From the NCBI GenBank assembly GCA_001543015.1, contig LFLC01000057.1:91457-130066 (forward strand): a stretch of DNA of 38,610 nucleotides, in the 5' to 3' direction. The position numbers and the translations under genes are program-made. A model generated the notes under the pieces. That model was given only the letters and a program-made list of their open reading frames with translations. It did not search any database and was not told the DNA's origin. Within the stretch, counting starts at the first letter, position 1; each line of letters begins with the position of its first letter. This document shows, one piece after another, positions 30,461 to 38,610 of this stretch. Source of the DNA: Nitrosopumilus sp. LS_AOA. GTDB taxonomy: Archaea; Thermoproteota; Nitrososphaeria; Nitrososphaerales; Nitrosopumilaceae.

Positions 30461-31407
30461 TGCCTGAAAGTTTTTTTGTTTTATCTAAAGATAATCTAAA
30501 TCTCGCAACAGATGAAATTATTGCAATATCAAAAATGTATGATAGATTTTCTAAAATTAAAGTAATTTCTAATTTAGTGATTATTCAATCAAAGACAAAT
30601 TGGAGTAAAATTTCAAATCGAGCAACATTTGTTAAAGTGTCTGGACAAATATTAAGAAAAATGTCAGGATTATTCTTAGATGAGGGAAATTTTGAAATTC
30701 TCAAAAATGCTAAATCATTTGTTTGCAGAATAATTAACATATCATCAAATCAGTTTAATGTTCCAGAATTAGAAAATTCAATGGGAGATATGATATCAAA
30801 ATTCTCTCATGCTAAAGTTAAACTTGTAAATCCAGATATTACAGTATACCTAATTTTTACAGATAAAGAAAATTTTTTTGGATTCTCAAAACGAATTAAA
30901 GAAGAAGTTAGACCAAAAAAGATCAAAAAGTATCCTCATGAATTAGATTGGAAATTAACTCGAGTTATGATTAATTTGATTGGGCTCAAAAAAGGTGAAA
31001 TAATATGTGATCCATTTTGTGGTACAGGTACTACACTATTAGAAGCAGAATCTATGGGAATTCATGCAATTGGAATAGATTTTGATAAAAAGATGTGTGA
31101 AATTACAAAAGAAAATCTCAAAATAAATAAATACAAATCTGAAATTATCAACTCAGATTTTCAAGAAATGGTAAAAATTTCTGAAAAATATGACGGAATA
31201 GTTACTGATTTGCCTTACGGAAGATCATCAAAAGCTTCTGAAAAACCTGAAGAAATTCTTAAGAGATTTATCTCAATTCTCCCTAAACGTAAAAAAATAG
31301 CAATTATGTACAAAAAAGAATTAGAGAGTAATCTAAAGCTAAAAGGGTTAAAAAAATATGAAATCTATAGGCATAAAAGCTTGACAAGGACAATTTTGAT
31401 TAAATGA
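30460..31407 (+). CDS. tRNA guanosine N2-methyltransferase, Trm-G10/Trm11 type
   Basis: The 315-residue SAM-dependent methyltransferase matches archaeal Trm-G10 (aTrm11), which methylates guanosine at position 10 of tRNA. The N-terminal half (about 1-145) fits a THUMP-like RNA-binding region; the C-terminal Rossmann domain has [15 protein letters not shown] (SAM motif), IGIDFDKK, and TDLPYG (motif IV, the D/N-P-P-Y catalytic site in variant D-L-P-Y). The variant TDLPYG is the typical form in Trm-G10. The start overlaps the prs stop by one base and the end overlaps the RNase Z start by 4 bases, so it is translationally coupled to both. Confidence 0.85.
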   Translation: MPESFFVLSKDNLNLATDEIIAISKMYDRFSKIKVISNLVIIQSKTNWSKISNRATFVKVSGQILRKMSGLFLDEGNFEILKNAKSFVCRIINISSNQFNVPELENSMGDMISKFSHAKVKLVNPDITVYLIFTDKENFFGFSKRIKEEVRPKKIKKYPHELDWKLTRVMINLIGLKKGEIICDPFCGTGTTLLEAESMGIHAIGIDFDKKMCEITKENLKINKYKSEIINSDFQEMVKISEKYDGIVTDLPYGRSSKASEKPEEILKRFISILPKRKKIAIMYKKELESNLKLKGLKKYEIYRHKSLTRTILIK

Positions 31408-32303
31408 AACTTGTATTTTTAGGAACATCTGCTGCACAACCAACTGAAAACAGAGGATTGTCTTGTATTTGTTTAGAAAGAGATGGAGAAATTCTAATGT
31501 TTGATGCAGGTGAATCTACACAAATTTCCTATATGAAATCAGGTTTAGGATGGAATAAAAAAATGAAAATTTTTGTTACACATCTTCATGGAGATCATTG
31601 TGTAGGAATTTTAGGATTATTGCAAACAATGTCAATGCAAAATAGAACTGAAACTTTAGAAATTTTTGGACCAAGTGGAATTGACGAATTTATTGCAGCA
31701 AATATCAAAGTGTTAAATTTTGGATTATCATTTCCAGTTTTAATAAATATAATTAAAGATGAAAAAATTGTTGATAATAAAAAATTTTCAATTTATACAT
31801 GTAAAGCAAATCATTCAGTAATAGCATATTCATATCTGTTTGAAGAAAAAGATAAACCAGGAAGATTCAATGTTAAAAAAGCAAAAGAATTAGGTATACC
31901 AGAAGGGGAATTATGGAATAAATTACAAAATGGAATTGAAATTAATAATAATGGAAATATTATCAAACCAGAACAAGTTTTAGGAGAAAAACGTCCAGGA
32001 ATAAAAATTGGAATTTCAGGTGATACGATGCCAACAAAAGAATTAGAAGTGTTTTTCAAAGATTGTGATTATTTAGTATTTGATTCTACATTTGTTGAAG
32101 AACAAAAACAAAGAGCTCTAGATACTTGTCATTCTACTGCAAAAGAAGCTGCGATATTAGGAAAAAATGCAAATGTCAAAAATTTGATTCTAACACATTT
32201 TTCAGCTAGATACAAAGATGAGTTAAAACATTTGAATGAGGCAAATAAAATTCATAATTCAGTAATTACTGCAAGAGATCATTTAGAAATAGAAATCAAA
32301 TGA
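31404..32303 (+). CDS. rnz: Ribonuclease Z (tRNA 3' endonuclease)
   Basis: The 299-residue metallo-beta-lactamase-fold nuclease cuts the 3' trailer from pre-tRNA. H60-x-H62-x-D64-H65 in [10 protein letters not shown] binds zinc; GDTMPT supplies another ligand Asp and the C-terminal LTHFSARY holds the last His and the HEAT/HST-type motif. A flexible exosite arm is probable around residues 130-190. The tRNAs in the window do not encode CCA, so trailer removal followed by CCA addition is needed. It overlaps Trm-G10 by 4 bases and Sir2 by 4 bases (ATGA). Confidence 0.94.
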   Translation: MKLVFLGTSAAQPTENRGLSCICLERDGEILMFDAGESTQISYMKSGLGWNKKMKIFVTHLHGDHCVGILGLLQTMSMQNRTETLEIFGPSGIDEFIAANIKVLNFGLSFPVLINIIKDEKIVDNKKFSIYTCKANHSVIAYSYLFEEKDKPGRFNVKKAKELGIPEGELWNKLQNGIEINNNGNIIKPEQVLGEKRPGIKIGISGDTMPTKELEVFFKDCDYLVFDSTFVEEQKQRALDTCHSTAKEAAILGKNANVKNLILTHFSARYKDELKHLNEANKIHNSVITARDHLEIEIK

Positions 32304-33028
32304 AAATGTTTGAATTAATAAAAGATCAAATTAAAGAAATTAAAAAAATAGTTTTTGTGACAGGTGCTGGGATCTCACAAGAAAGTGGAATTCCTACATT
32401 TAGAGGAAAAGATGGATTGTGGAGAAACTATGATGCGATGAAACTAGCAACAATTGATGCATTTTATGAAAACCCCAAGTTGATTTGGGAATGGTATAAT
32501 GAAAGAAGATGTAATATCTTTGCAGCAAGTCCTAATCAAGGTCATAAAGCTATTGCAGAACTTGAAAAGTATGTGGAAGTGGTAATTTTAACACAAAATA
32601 TTGATGGGCTTCATCAAAAAGCAGGAAGTTCAAAAGTCTTAGAATTACATGGTAGTATTGTAAAAATAAAATGTACAGTTTGTGATTTTAAAGATGAAAT
32701 AGTTACTGAATTTCTTGAAATTCCACCTTTATGTAAATGTGGAAACATACTTCGACCAAATGTAGTTTGGTTTGGTGAATCCTTACCACAAGACATCTGG
32801 CAAAAAGCAATAATTCTATCAAGTCAATGTGATTTGATGGTGATTGCAGGCACATCTCTTGTTGTATCACCAGCAAATACTCTACCCATCTATGCAAAAC
32901 AAAATCATGCAATTCTAATTGAAATTAATCCAGAAAAAACTGAAATGTCATCAGAAATGGATTTAGTTTTAAGAAACACAAGTGCAAATGCGTTGCCTGA
33001 ATTAGTCTCAATATTTAAAAATAATTAA
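32300..33028 (+). CDS. Sir2-family NAD-dependent protein deacylase
   Basis: The 242-residue sirtuin removes acetyl or other acyl groups from lysine, using NAD+. [15 protein letters not shown] near residues 20-36 is the NAD-binding loop, [12 protein letters not shown] with the following LELHGS supplies catalytic His, and CTVC (about 126-129) with CKCG form the four-cysteine zinc site. The start is ATG 32300, overlapping the RNase Z stop by 4 bases. In other archaea Sir2 deacetylates the chromatin protein Alba; no Alba gene is seen here. It consumes NAD made by NadM. Confidence 0.94.
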   Translation: MKMFELIKDQIKEIKKIVFVTGAGISQESGIPTFRGKDGLWRNYDAMKLATIDAFYENPKLIWEWYNERRCNIFAASPNQGHKAIAELEKYVEVVILTQNIDGLHQKAGSSKVLELHGSIVKIKCTVCDFKDEIVTEFLEIPPLCKCGNILRPNVVWFGESLPQDIWQKAIILSSQCDLMVIAGTSLVVSPANTLPIYAKQNHAILIEINPEKTEMSSEMDLVLRNTSANALPELVSIFKNN

Positions 33029-33029
33029 A

Positions 33030-33761
33030 TTATGGTTGTAAAAAAATTCCATTAATTTTTGTGTCAGAAGAATCCCCAGGATTATATACTGATGAAGTTA
33101 CTGTGCCATAATCTTCATGCTCAATAACCATATCTACATAATAAGGAACACCACTAATATCATTTACATTAGTTTCAAACATGGAAGTAAAAAATATACC
33201 AGAAAAGATTTCTTTTTGATCTGTTCTAATAATTACATTTACACTATTTGTTTTTCCACTTGAGTCATAGTATTGAAGTGTGATATCATCATTTGATTGA
33301 TGTGTAGTGGATAAAGATAATGTCTCATGAATTAAAGGAGATTGGTTTTGAGTTGGATTTTGATTTGTAGAATCTTTAATTGAATTTGATGTACTAGGTG
33401 AATTTGAATTATCAGTAAAAATATTTTGTATTGATTCAATTGGATTAAAGTTAGAAATTTTTTCAGTAATTGTTTGTTGAGATGATTTTCTTACATCAGA
33501 TATTTCATTAGAGATATCATTTCCTATATCACTAATTTCATCAGTAATTACATTACTTGTTTTATCTACTATTTTATCAACAGATTCATCAATTCTTTTT
33601 TCCACTGATTCAGAAGCTATAGTGCCAAAATTAGAAACATCATCTTTCAATGAATTCACTACACTAGCAGAAGTGGATGGGAATAGAACATCAATTTCAT
33701 TAGAGAATACCATGCCTCCTAAAATAATAATTCCTGCAATTATGCCTAGTTTAATGAACAT
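33030..33761 (-). CDS. Membrane-anchored protein with coiled-coil stalk and beta-rich C-terminal domain
   Basis: The 243-residue product from ATG 33761 has an N-terminal hydrophobic anchor (3-19), a 60-residue repeat-like coil (VEKRIDESVDKIVDKTSN, IGNDISNEISDV), a Ser/Asn/Gln-rich linker (115-150), and a C-terminal beta domain (SGKTNSVNVIIRTDQKEIFSG, YYVDMVIEHEDYG). It looks like a surface stalk with a terminal globular domain. No family is recognised. It converges on the Sir2 gene with a one-base gap. The composition fits an extracellular AOA protein. Confidence 0.6.
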   Translation of the reverse strand: MFIKLGIIAGIIILGGMVFSNEIDVLFPSTSASVVNSLKDDVSNFGTIASESVEKRIDESVDKIVDKTSNVITDEISDIGNDISNEISDVRKSSQQTITEKISNFNPIESIQNIFTDNSNSPSTSNSIKDSTNQNPTQNQSPLIHETLSLSTTHQSNDDITLQYYDSSGKTNSVNVIIRTDQKEIFSGIFFTSMFETNVNDISGVPYYVDMVIEHEDYGTVTSSVYNPGDSSDTKINGIFLQP

Positions 33762-33841
33762 TTCTTAATAATTATAAAAAATAGATTTTAGATTCAAACT
33801 AAAAAAAATAGTCAGAGATGAGTGAATTTTCTTAGCTAGTT

Positions 33842-34240
33842 CTAATCTACAAAAACTATCCAATCAATTATTCTATCAATATCAGGTGAAGTCATAATTA
33901 CTTTAATTGGTCCCAAAGGAGATTCTTCTGCTTCTTCACAAATTGCTATTTCTTCAGCAAAGGCTGCTTGTTTATTTAGATAAAACCAAGTTGTATCATT
34001 ATCTAAGTTATTTTCAAGATTACGTCTATAGTTTTTTTGAGATCTTTTAGAACGAATTGTTTCATAGATTTTTTCAAAAGAAGTTAAATCTTTAGAATGG
34101 GCATTAATAGAAAAATCTTCAATTTTTATTTTTGAGTTGGGGAAAATATTTAAAATTGATTTTTTTATTTTTTCTGGATCTTCAGAAGGATTTATTGAGC
34201 AAAACATTTCTATTTTACATTTAATATTAGGAATTTTCAT
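33842..34240 (-). CDS. UPF0201-family protein
   Basis: The 132-residue product from ATG 34240 carries the UPF0201 (DUF54) pattern: an N-terminal strand-helix region and a C-terminal WFYLNKQAAFAEEIAICEEAEESPLGPIKV stretch, where LNKQAAF and ESPLGPI are the conserved parts. Proposed to bind RNA in other archaea, but unproven. TTG 34249 would add three residues; ATG 34240 gives the ATGA overlap with the preceding UPF0200 gene typical of coupled translation, and the two families are adjacent in many archaea. Confidence 0.88.
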   Translation of the reverse strand: MKIPNIKCKIEMFCSINPSEDPEKIKKSILNIFPNSKIKIEDFSINAHSKDLTSFEKIYETIRSKRSQKNYRRNLENNLDNDTTWFYLNKQAAFAEEIAICEEAEESPLGPIKVIMTSPDIDRIIDWIVFVD

Positions 34241-34785
34241 TCTATCCAACTTTGGATTATTTTAAATCCAGATTCTATTAATTCATCTTTTGTAAGACCA
34301 ATGTTTGAAATTGCATAATCTGATAATGCAATTGCATTACTTATTCCAACTCCTAATTCTCTATTGTCTCTTTCTTCAAAATGTTCTTGTGTTTTAGGAT
34401 CATCTGATCTTCCTCTTTTTTGTAAAAAATCAAATCTGATTCCAGTTGATGCATGAATTGCTAAAAGTTTCACATTTCCAAATTTTTTAAGCACTTGAAT
34501 TTCATCATTAGATCGAACCCCATCTACCAAAATTACATTTGAAGATGATGATTCAATTTCTGGTTTGATTAACTCAGCAATTGCACCAGGACCGTTTTGT
34601 TCTCTAAGTTCAAGCATCAATTTACCAAGATTTTCTCTAGTAGATTCTAAATTTCTTTTTTTTGCTTCGGCTCTTACAGCATTTCCCATATTTACAATAT
34701 CATATCCTTTTAATTCCAACCCTTCAGCAATGGTAGATTTGCCAGCCCCAGGCATTCCTGTCAGGCATACAATTAGTTTAGTCAA
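34237..34785 (-). CDS. UPF0200-family P-loop kinase-like protein
   Basis: The 182-residue product (TTG 34785) is a small P-loop NTPase: GMPGAGKST (10-18, Walker A), then a region (GNAVRAEAKKR) like nucleoside or dephospho-CoA kinases, ILVDGVRSNDEI (Walker B-like) and KRGRSDDPKT (lid-type basic loop). It matches UPF0200 (AAA_17-like kinases), a family of archaeal proteins often annotated as adenylate kinase- or dephospho-CoA kinase-like. The substrate is unknown. Its stop overlaps the ATG of the UPF0201 gene, so the two are translated together. Confidence 0.85.
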   Translation of the reverse strand: MTKLIVCLTGMPGAGKSTIAEGLELKGYDIVNMGNAVRAEAKKRNLESTRENLGKLMLELREQNGPGAIAELIKPEIESSSSNVILVDGVRSNDEIQVLKKFGNVKLLAIHASTGIRFDFLQKRGRSDDPKTQEHFEERDNRELGVGISNAIALSDYAISNIGLTKDELIESGFKIIQSWIE

Positions 34786-34826
34786 TACATATCAAAAAAA
34801 TGGCTCGTCTAAGAAGTTACCGGAAA

Positions 34827-34835
34827 TTATTATAA
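34827..34835 (+). promoter_or_regulatory. TATA-box-like element for the thpR-cca-kinase transcript
   Basis: TTATTATAA at about 34827-34835 is centred 27 bases before ATG 34858, fitting a leaderless start for thpR. The three genes thpR, cca and kinase overlap or abut, so this may be their only promoter. Confidence 0.5.
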
Positions 34836-34857
34836 AGATACTTCAAAAATTGTTATA

Positions 34858-35400
34858 ATGCGAACGTTTGTAGCAATTGAAATTTCAGATGACAATGTAA
34901 TTAATTCAATTGAAAAATTTCAAAAAGAACTTAAGATTAATGCAAAACCAGTTAATTCAAGAAATTTACATTTCACATTACAATTTTTAGGTGAAATTAC
35001 AGAAGAGATCTCACAAAAAATCATTCAGATTCTTAAGACAATTAATTTTTCAAGTTTTGATGTAAATTTGAAAGGAATTGGTGTATTTCCCAAACTAAAA
35101 TTTCCTAGAATAGTTTGGATTGGAACAGATGAAAATGGAGGAAATAAATTAGTAAACTTGGCACAAAAAATTGAAGAGTTGTTAAAACCTTTAGGATTTA
35201 TCTCCAATAAAGCATTCAAACCTCATATCACAGTATTTAGAATTAAAAAGAAAGGTGAAGATATTACAAGACAAATGGAAGATAATAAAAATATGAATTT
35301 TGGAATTCAGAAAATAACTAGTATAAAGTTGAAAAAAAGTGAACTAACACCTAATGGACCAATCTATTCAGATTTGGTGGAGATTAGTGCTATAAAATGA
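34858..35400 (+). CDS. thpR: RNA 2',3'-cyclic phosphodiesterase (ThpR, 2H superfamily)
   Basis: The 180-residue 2H-superfamily protein has both His motifs: HFTLQFLGE (H38, T40) and PHITVFRI (H123, T125). The family hydrolyses 2',3'-cyclic phosphates to 2'-phosphates or joins 2'-5' ends of RNA. RtcA makes the cyclic phosphates in the same genome, so the two act on the same RNA end chemistry. The start is ATG 34858, with TATA at 34827. It overlaps the CCA-adding enzyme gene by 4 bases. Confidence 0.92.
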   Translation: MRTFVAIEISDDNVINSIEKFQKELKINAKPVNSRNLHFTLQFLGEITEEISQKIIQILKTINFSSFDVNLKGIGVFPKLKFPRIVWIGTDENGGNKLVNLAQKIEELLKPLGFISNKAFKPHITVFRIKKKGEDITRQMEDNKNMNFGIQKITSIKLKKSELTPNGPIYSDLVEISAIK

Positions 35401-36728
35401 AACAAATAATTTCTAAAGTTGCAAAAACAGTTGTACCATCAAAGACCATAGAAATAACAAAAAAGAAAATTGCCAAATTAGCATATAATTTAGTTGAAAA
35501 AGAAATAAAGAAATTTTCTGAAGTAGTTGATTTAGAATTTGGAGGTTCGTTTGCTAAAGGGACTTGGTTAGCAAAAGAAGCAGATATAGATATTTTTATC
35601 AAATTCAAAAAATCCACATCAGAAGAAAAATTTGAGACAATTTCAAAAAAGATTGGTTTTGAGGCATTAAAAAAATACTCTCCATATGTCAGATATTCTG
35701 AGCATCCATATGTTGAGGCTAAAATCAAAGATACCAAAGTCAATGTTGTACCATTTTATGATGTAAAACTTGGAGAATGGAAAAGTGCTGCAGATAGATC
35801 ACCATTTCATACAAAGTTCATGGAAAAATCATTAACACCAAAAATGAGAAACGAAATTAGAATTTTAAAGACATTTCTAAAATCAAATGGAATCTATGGG
35901 GCAGAAATTGCAAAACAAGGATTTAGTGGATATGTTTCAGAAGTTTTAATTTTAAATTTTAAAAGTTTTGAAAATTTAATTAAATCAATTTCAGAAATTA
36001 AAGAAAAACAAATCATAGGTAAAACTTCAAAGAAATTTGAAACATCTATAGTAATTATTGATCCAATTGACAGCAATCGAAATTTAGCTGCAGCAATTTC
36101 TAATGAAAATATCGGAAAATTTGTTCTTATTTCTAGAGCCTTTAAAGAAAAACCTAGATTGACATTATTTCAAAATAAAAAATCTGAAATATCAAAAAAG
36201 TATTGGGAAAATCTGTTAGTAGTGAAATTTAATTTTAAACTAAGAAGTCCAGATATAATATGGGGTCAAATTAAAAGAGCTACATCATCATTGTCTACAC
36301 AACTAGAATTAGGAGGATTTACTGTCCTAAGAAGTAAATCTCATACAGATGAAGTAAAAGAGGCATATCTTTTGTTCTTTTTAGAATCTACAAAAATTAA
36401 TCCTACATATTCAAAGAAAGGTCCTGAATTCTTCAGAGAAAATAGTTCCAAAAGTTTCATTTCAAAAAATCTAAAAAATACTGAATTAATGTGGATCGAA
36501 ACTGATGGAAAAATTATTGCACTTGAAAAAAGAAAACATGCAGAAGCTGCTAAATTTATGAAAGATTTCTTGAAAAAGAATATTCTAACAGGCATACCAA
36601 AAGGACTTTTAGATGATTTCAAGCAAGGTTTTGAGGTTTCTGTAGGAAGTAAAAATTTAAGCAAATCAATTAAAGAGGAAGCCAATGAGTTGATTTCAAC
36701 TGATGGTACATTCCTTTATTTCAATTAA
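35397..36728 (+). CDS. cca: Archaeal CCA-adding enzyme (tRNA nucleotidyltransferase, class I)
   Basis: The 443-residue product adds CCA to tRNA 3' ends. The class I nucleotidyltransferase core reads FGGSFAKGTWLAKEADIDIFI (48-68): GGS at 49-51 and catalytic D63/D65. The C-terminal half includes the tRNA-binding body and tail domains typical of the archaeal enzyme. The tRNA-Val gene in this window lacks encoded CCA, consistent with need for it. It overlaps thpR by 4 bases and the kinase gene starts 26 bases before its stop, so the three form one transcript. Confidence 0.95.
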   Translation: MKQIISKVAKTVVPSKTIEITKKKIAKLAYNLVEKEIKKFSEVVDLEFGGSFAKGTWLAKEADIDIFIKFKKSTSEEKFETISKKIGFEALKKYSPYVRYSEHPYVEAKIKDTKVNVVPFYDVKLGEWKSAADRSPFHTKFMEKSLTPKMRNEIRILKTFLKSNGIYGAEIAKQGFSGYVSEVLILNFKSFENLIKSISEIKEKQIIGKTSKKFETSIVIIDPIDSNRNLAAAISNENIGKFVLISRAFKEKPRLTLFQNKKSEISKKYWENLLVVKFNFKLRSPDIIWGQIKRATSSLSTQLELGGFTVLRSKSHTDEVKEAYLLFFLESTKINPTYSKKGPEFFRENSSKSFISKNLKNTELMWIETDGKIIALEKRKHAEAAKFMKDFLKKNILTGIPKGLLDDFKQGFEVSVGSKNLSKSIKEEANELISTDGTFLYFN

Positions 36729-37464
36729 GAAATTTGCTGATGAGCCATATTCAAAAATTCTAGGGTATCCAAAAGCAACAACTCGTCAAATCAATTCAAG
36801 AATTAAAGAGTTAGAAAAATTAAAAATAAAATCTATATCATTTACAGGTCCCACAACACTTGGAAAATTAGCAATTTTGGGTAAAGGATACGTAGGAGTA
36901 GTTGTTCTTGCAAAAAAAGGTAACAAACAAGTTGCATTAAAAATTAGAAGGACTGATTCACAAAGGAAAAATATGAAAAATGAATCAATACTATTGAAAC
37001 TAGTAAACACTATTGATGTAGGACCAAAAATATTTGATAATAGTAAAAATTTTTTAGTTATGGAGTATCTGGAAGGAGAGAAAATTAGTAATTGGGTAAA
37101 TTCACTACATGGTATTGGCAGTACAAAAAAATTCAAAACTGTTGTTAAAAAAATTCTTGAAGACTGTTACAAATTAGATAACTTAGGATTAGATCATGGA
37201 GAATTAAGTAATGTTTCTAAACATGTAATTGTAGGAAAAATAAAATCTACCTTAATTGATTTTGAGAGTTCCAGTACTAAGAGAATACCATCCAATGTAA
37301 CATCAATTACTCAAGCATTTTTTATTGGTTCAGGAATTGCAAAAAAGGCTCAAAAAATTTACAAAAATCCCTCTAAAGATAAAATCATTGAGGCTTTACA
37401 ACGGTACAAAAAAGAAAAGACAAGTGAAAATTTTGAAAAACTATTAAAAATTCTAAAATTATAA
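36703..37464 (+). CDS. Predicted protein kinase (Bud32/RIO-related) with altered catalytic loop
   Basis: The 253-residue product has a protein-kinase-like fold: a helical N-terminus, GKGYVGVV (60-67, glycine loop), VALKIRR (K80), E94 in the C-helix, then DHGELSNVSKHV where active kinases have HxDxxxxN; E167 occupies the place of the catalytic Asp. The Mg-binding motif is D186-F-E instead of DFG. This resembles the predicted Ser/Thr kinases of COG2112. Activity is uncertain. It starts with ATG 36703, overlapping the cca gene by 26 bases, so it is translationally coupled. It may act in tRNA biology along with cca and thpR. Confidence 0.75.
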   Translation: MVHSFISIKKFADEPYSKILGYPKATTRQINSRIKELEKLKIKSISFTGPTTLGKLAILGKGYVGVVVLAKKGNKQVALKIRRTDSQRKNMKNESILLKLVNTIDVGPKIFDNSKNFLVMEYLEGEKISNWVNSLHGIGSTKKFKTVVKKILEDCYKLDNLGLDHGELSNVSKHVIVGKIKSTLIDFESSSTKRIPSNVTSITQAFFIGSGIAKKAQKIYKNPSKDKIIEALQRYKKEKTSENFEKLLKILKL

Positions 37465-37564
37465 TGTGATTGATAGAATTCGTATGTTTTTGTTCATTAT
37501 TTAGGTACCAATCAGGCGTGAGAAAGTCAAAAAATAAGAAAAGAATTTTTAATTTCTTAAAAAT

Positions 37565-38596
37565 ATGTTATTGATGTTGAAAATATTTATCATCTTTTTA
37601 TTATTTTTTTCAATTTCGGCATCTTTAGCATTTGCAGAAGAACCTTCAGAAGGATGGGAAAGACTAGCCAACATGCCAGAACCTAGATCAGAATCAAATG
37701 CAATTGCATATAATAATGAAATCTATGTTGTTGGGGGATTAAACAACAAAGAGCTTGCAGATAATTCCATGTTTGTTTATGACATTAATGAAAATGAATG
37801 GACCGTTGGAACTTCCATGCCAACTGCAATACATCATGCAGGTGCAGCAATTTACAAAGAAAAACTGTACGTTGTTGGGGGATATTATGATAAATGGATA
37901 CCATCAAATGAATTATGGATTTACGATATTACATTAGATGAATGGTCTAAGGGAGAAAATATGCCTACTCCACGAGGTGCATTAACTGCAGAATTTCTTG
38001 ATGGTAAATTATATGCAGTTGGTGGATTCAACAAAGATACTCGTTTTGAGAATGAAGTTTATGATCCACTAATAGATTCTTGGGAGAAAAGAGCAAACAT
38101 GCCAACACCTAGAGAACATCTTGGCTCGACAATTTTAGATGATCAGATGTACGTTATAGGAGGAAGAGATGATCAAATTAATCTTGATACAACAGAAGTG
38201 TATGATTATTCTTCTGATAGTTGGAAATCATTAGAACCTATTCCTACTGCAAGAAGTGGATTGGCAGCAGCTACCTTGAATGGTGTAATCTTTGTTTTTG
38301 GTGGTGAGGGATATGCTAATACATTTGCAGAAAATGAAGCGTATATTCCAGGAGATGGATGGTTTGAACAACAACCCATGCCTATTCCAAGACATGGATT
38401 AGATGCAGTAACAATTAATGATAATATCTATTTGGTTGGGGGTGGAATTTCTCCAGGTGCCAGTTATAGTCCAATCATTGAAAAATATCACAACACTGTA
38501 ATTCCAGAATTTGGAGTTTTTGTTTTAATAATTTTTGCAACATCTGTTACAATAATCATTTTATTTACAAAATCTAAAATTATCAATTACAATTAA
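37565..38596 (+). CDS. Secreted kelch-repeat protein with PEFG-CTERM tail
   Basis: The 343-residue product has a signal peptide (5-24, ending AFAEE), six kelch repeats, and a PEFG (314-317) sorting tail followed by a membrane helix and a basic end (TKSK). The GG doublets of the repeats lie near residues 57, 105, 153, 199, 246 and 292, so a six-bladed beta propeller is likely. Kelch propellers bind proteins or sugars; in AOA they are exposed on the cell surface and their targets are unknown. ATG 37565 is used; ATG 37574 is also possible. About 100 bases of AT-rich DNA without a gene precede it. Confidence 0.88.
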   Translation: MLLMLKIFIIFLLFFSISASLAFAEEPSEGWERLANMPEPRSESNAIAYNNEIYVVGGLNNKELADNSMFVYDINENEWTVGTSMPTAIHHAGAAIYKEKLYVVGGYYDKWIPSNELWIYDITLDEWSKGENMPTPRGALTAEFLDGKLYAVGGFNKDTRFENEVYDPLIDSWEKRANMPTPREHLGSTILDDQMYVIGGRDDQINLDTTEVYDYSSDSWKSLEPIPTARSGLAAATLNGVIFVFGGEGYANTFAENEAYIPGDGWFEQQPMPIPRHGLDAVTINDNIYLVGGGISPGASYSPIIEKYHNTVIPEFGVFVLIIFATSVTIIILFTKSKIINYN

Positions 38597-38610
38597 AATA
38601 TTGACAAATT

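Noticed and set aside
37465-37564. Possible small RNA between the kinase and kelch genes
   Set aside because: No box C/D or H/ACA motifs or stable hairpin could be seen.
1-38610. CRISPR arrays, insertion sequences, prophage or integrated elements
   Set aside because: No regularly spaced repeats, transposase or integrase ORFs, terminal inverted repeats or attachment-site duplications were seen.

Overview
The window is AT-rich archaeal DNA and reads as a piece of the chromosome of a Nitrosopumilus-like ammonia-oxidising archaeon (phylum Nitrososphaerota/Thaumarchaeota). That assignment is an inference from the gene set: an archaeal information-processing core (PCNA, TFS, RpoL, archaeal-type TyrRS, archaeal CCA-adding enzyme, Trm-G10-type methyltransferase, RNase Z, RtcA, ThpR, UPF0200/UPF0201), cobalamin genes (BluB-like, CbiH-like), and surface proteins ending in a PEFG-type sorting tail. 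Many genes start with TTG or GTG, and an AT-rich TATA element often lies 23-30 bases before the start codon, as expected for leaderless archaeal mRNAs. No rRNA, CRISPR array, insertion sequence, prophage or ammonia-monooxygenase gene was seen.

Layout. 1-2.8 kb: 3'-truncated class V aminotransferase, NadM, RtcA, CopD-like membrane protein. 2.9-7.1 kb: LEA14-like protein, tRNA-Val(GAC), BluB-like nitroreductase, a malformed tRNA-Arg(CCT)-like gene, a tiny cysteine-rich ORF, a decayed coiled-coil ORF, a two-helix membrane protein, a small HTH protein with an operator-like repeat, a cyclophilin and a PEFG-type surface protein. 7.1-12.5 kb: two small zinc-ribbon proteins diverging from a perfect inverted repeat, unknowns, PfkB kinase, dimeric dUTPase-like protein, DegT aminotransferase with an MtrA-like protein, membrane protein, small C2H2 zinc-finger protein. 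12.5-18.8 kb: TyrRS, CbiH/CobJ, a secreted protein with a duplicated domain, aspartate kinase, and the rpoL-tfs-pcn operon. 18.8-23.4 kb: a three-gene unknown operon sharing a TATA element with rpoL and including two paralogous microproteins, a dual-specificity phosphatase, cyclase, RAM-domain protein, class V PLP enzyme, RecA-like protein without a P-loop, and a dicluster ferredoxin. 23.5-29.5 kb: J-domain-like protein with HSD instead of HPD, glutamine synthetase, KamA-family radical SAM enzyme, MscS channel. 29.6-38.6 kb: tightly packed plus-strand genes for PRPP synthesis and RNA maturation (Prs, Trm-G10, RNase Z, Sir2; then ThpR, CCA-adding enzyme, kinase-like protein), the UPF0200/UPF0201 pair on the other strand, and a secreted kelch protein.

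How the genes work together. Prs supplies PRPP for nucleotides, and NadM makes the NAD that Sir2 consumes. RNase Z, the CCA-adding enzyme and Trm-G10 act on tRNA, while RtcA and ThpR act on RNA ends. rpoL-tfs-pcn couples transcription and replication factors. BluB and CbiH serve the lower ligand and the corrin ring of B12. The observations most worth a second look are the aberrant tRNA-Arg-like gene, the divergent zinc-ribbon pair with its palindrome, the stand-alone MtrA-like protein in an apparent non-methanogen, the J-like protein with altered HPD motif, and the microprotein cassette at 18.8-19.7 kb.
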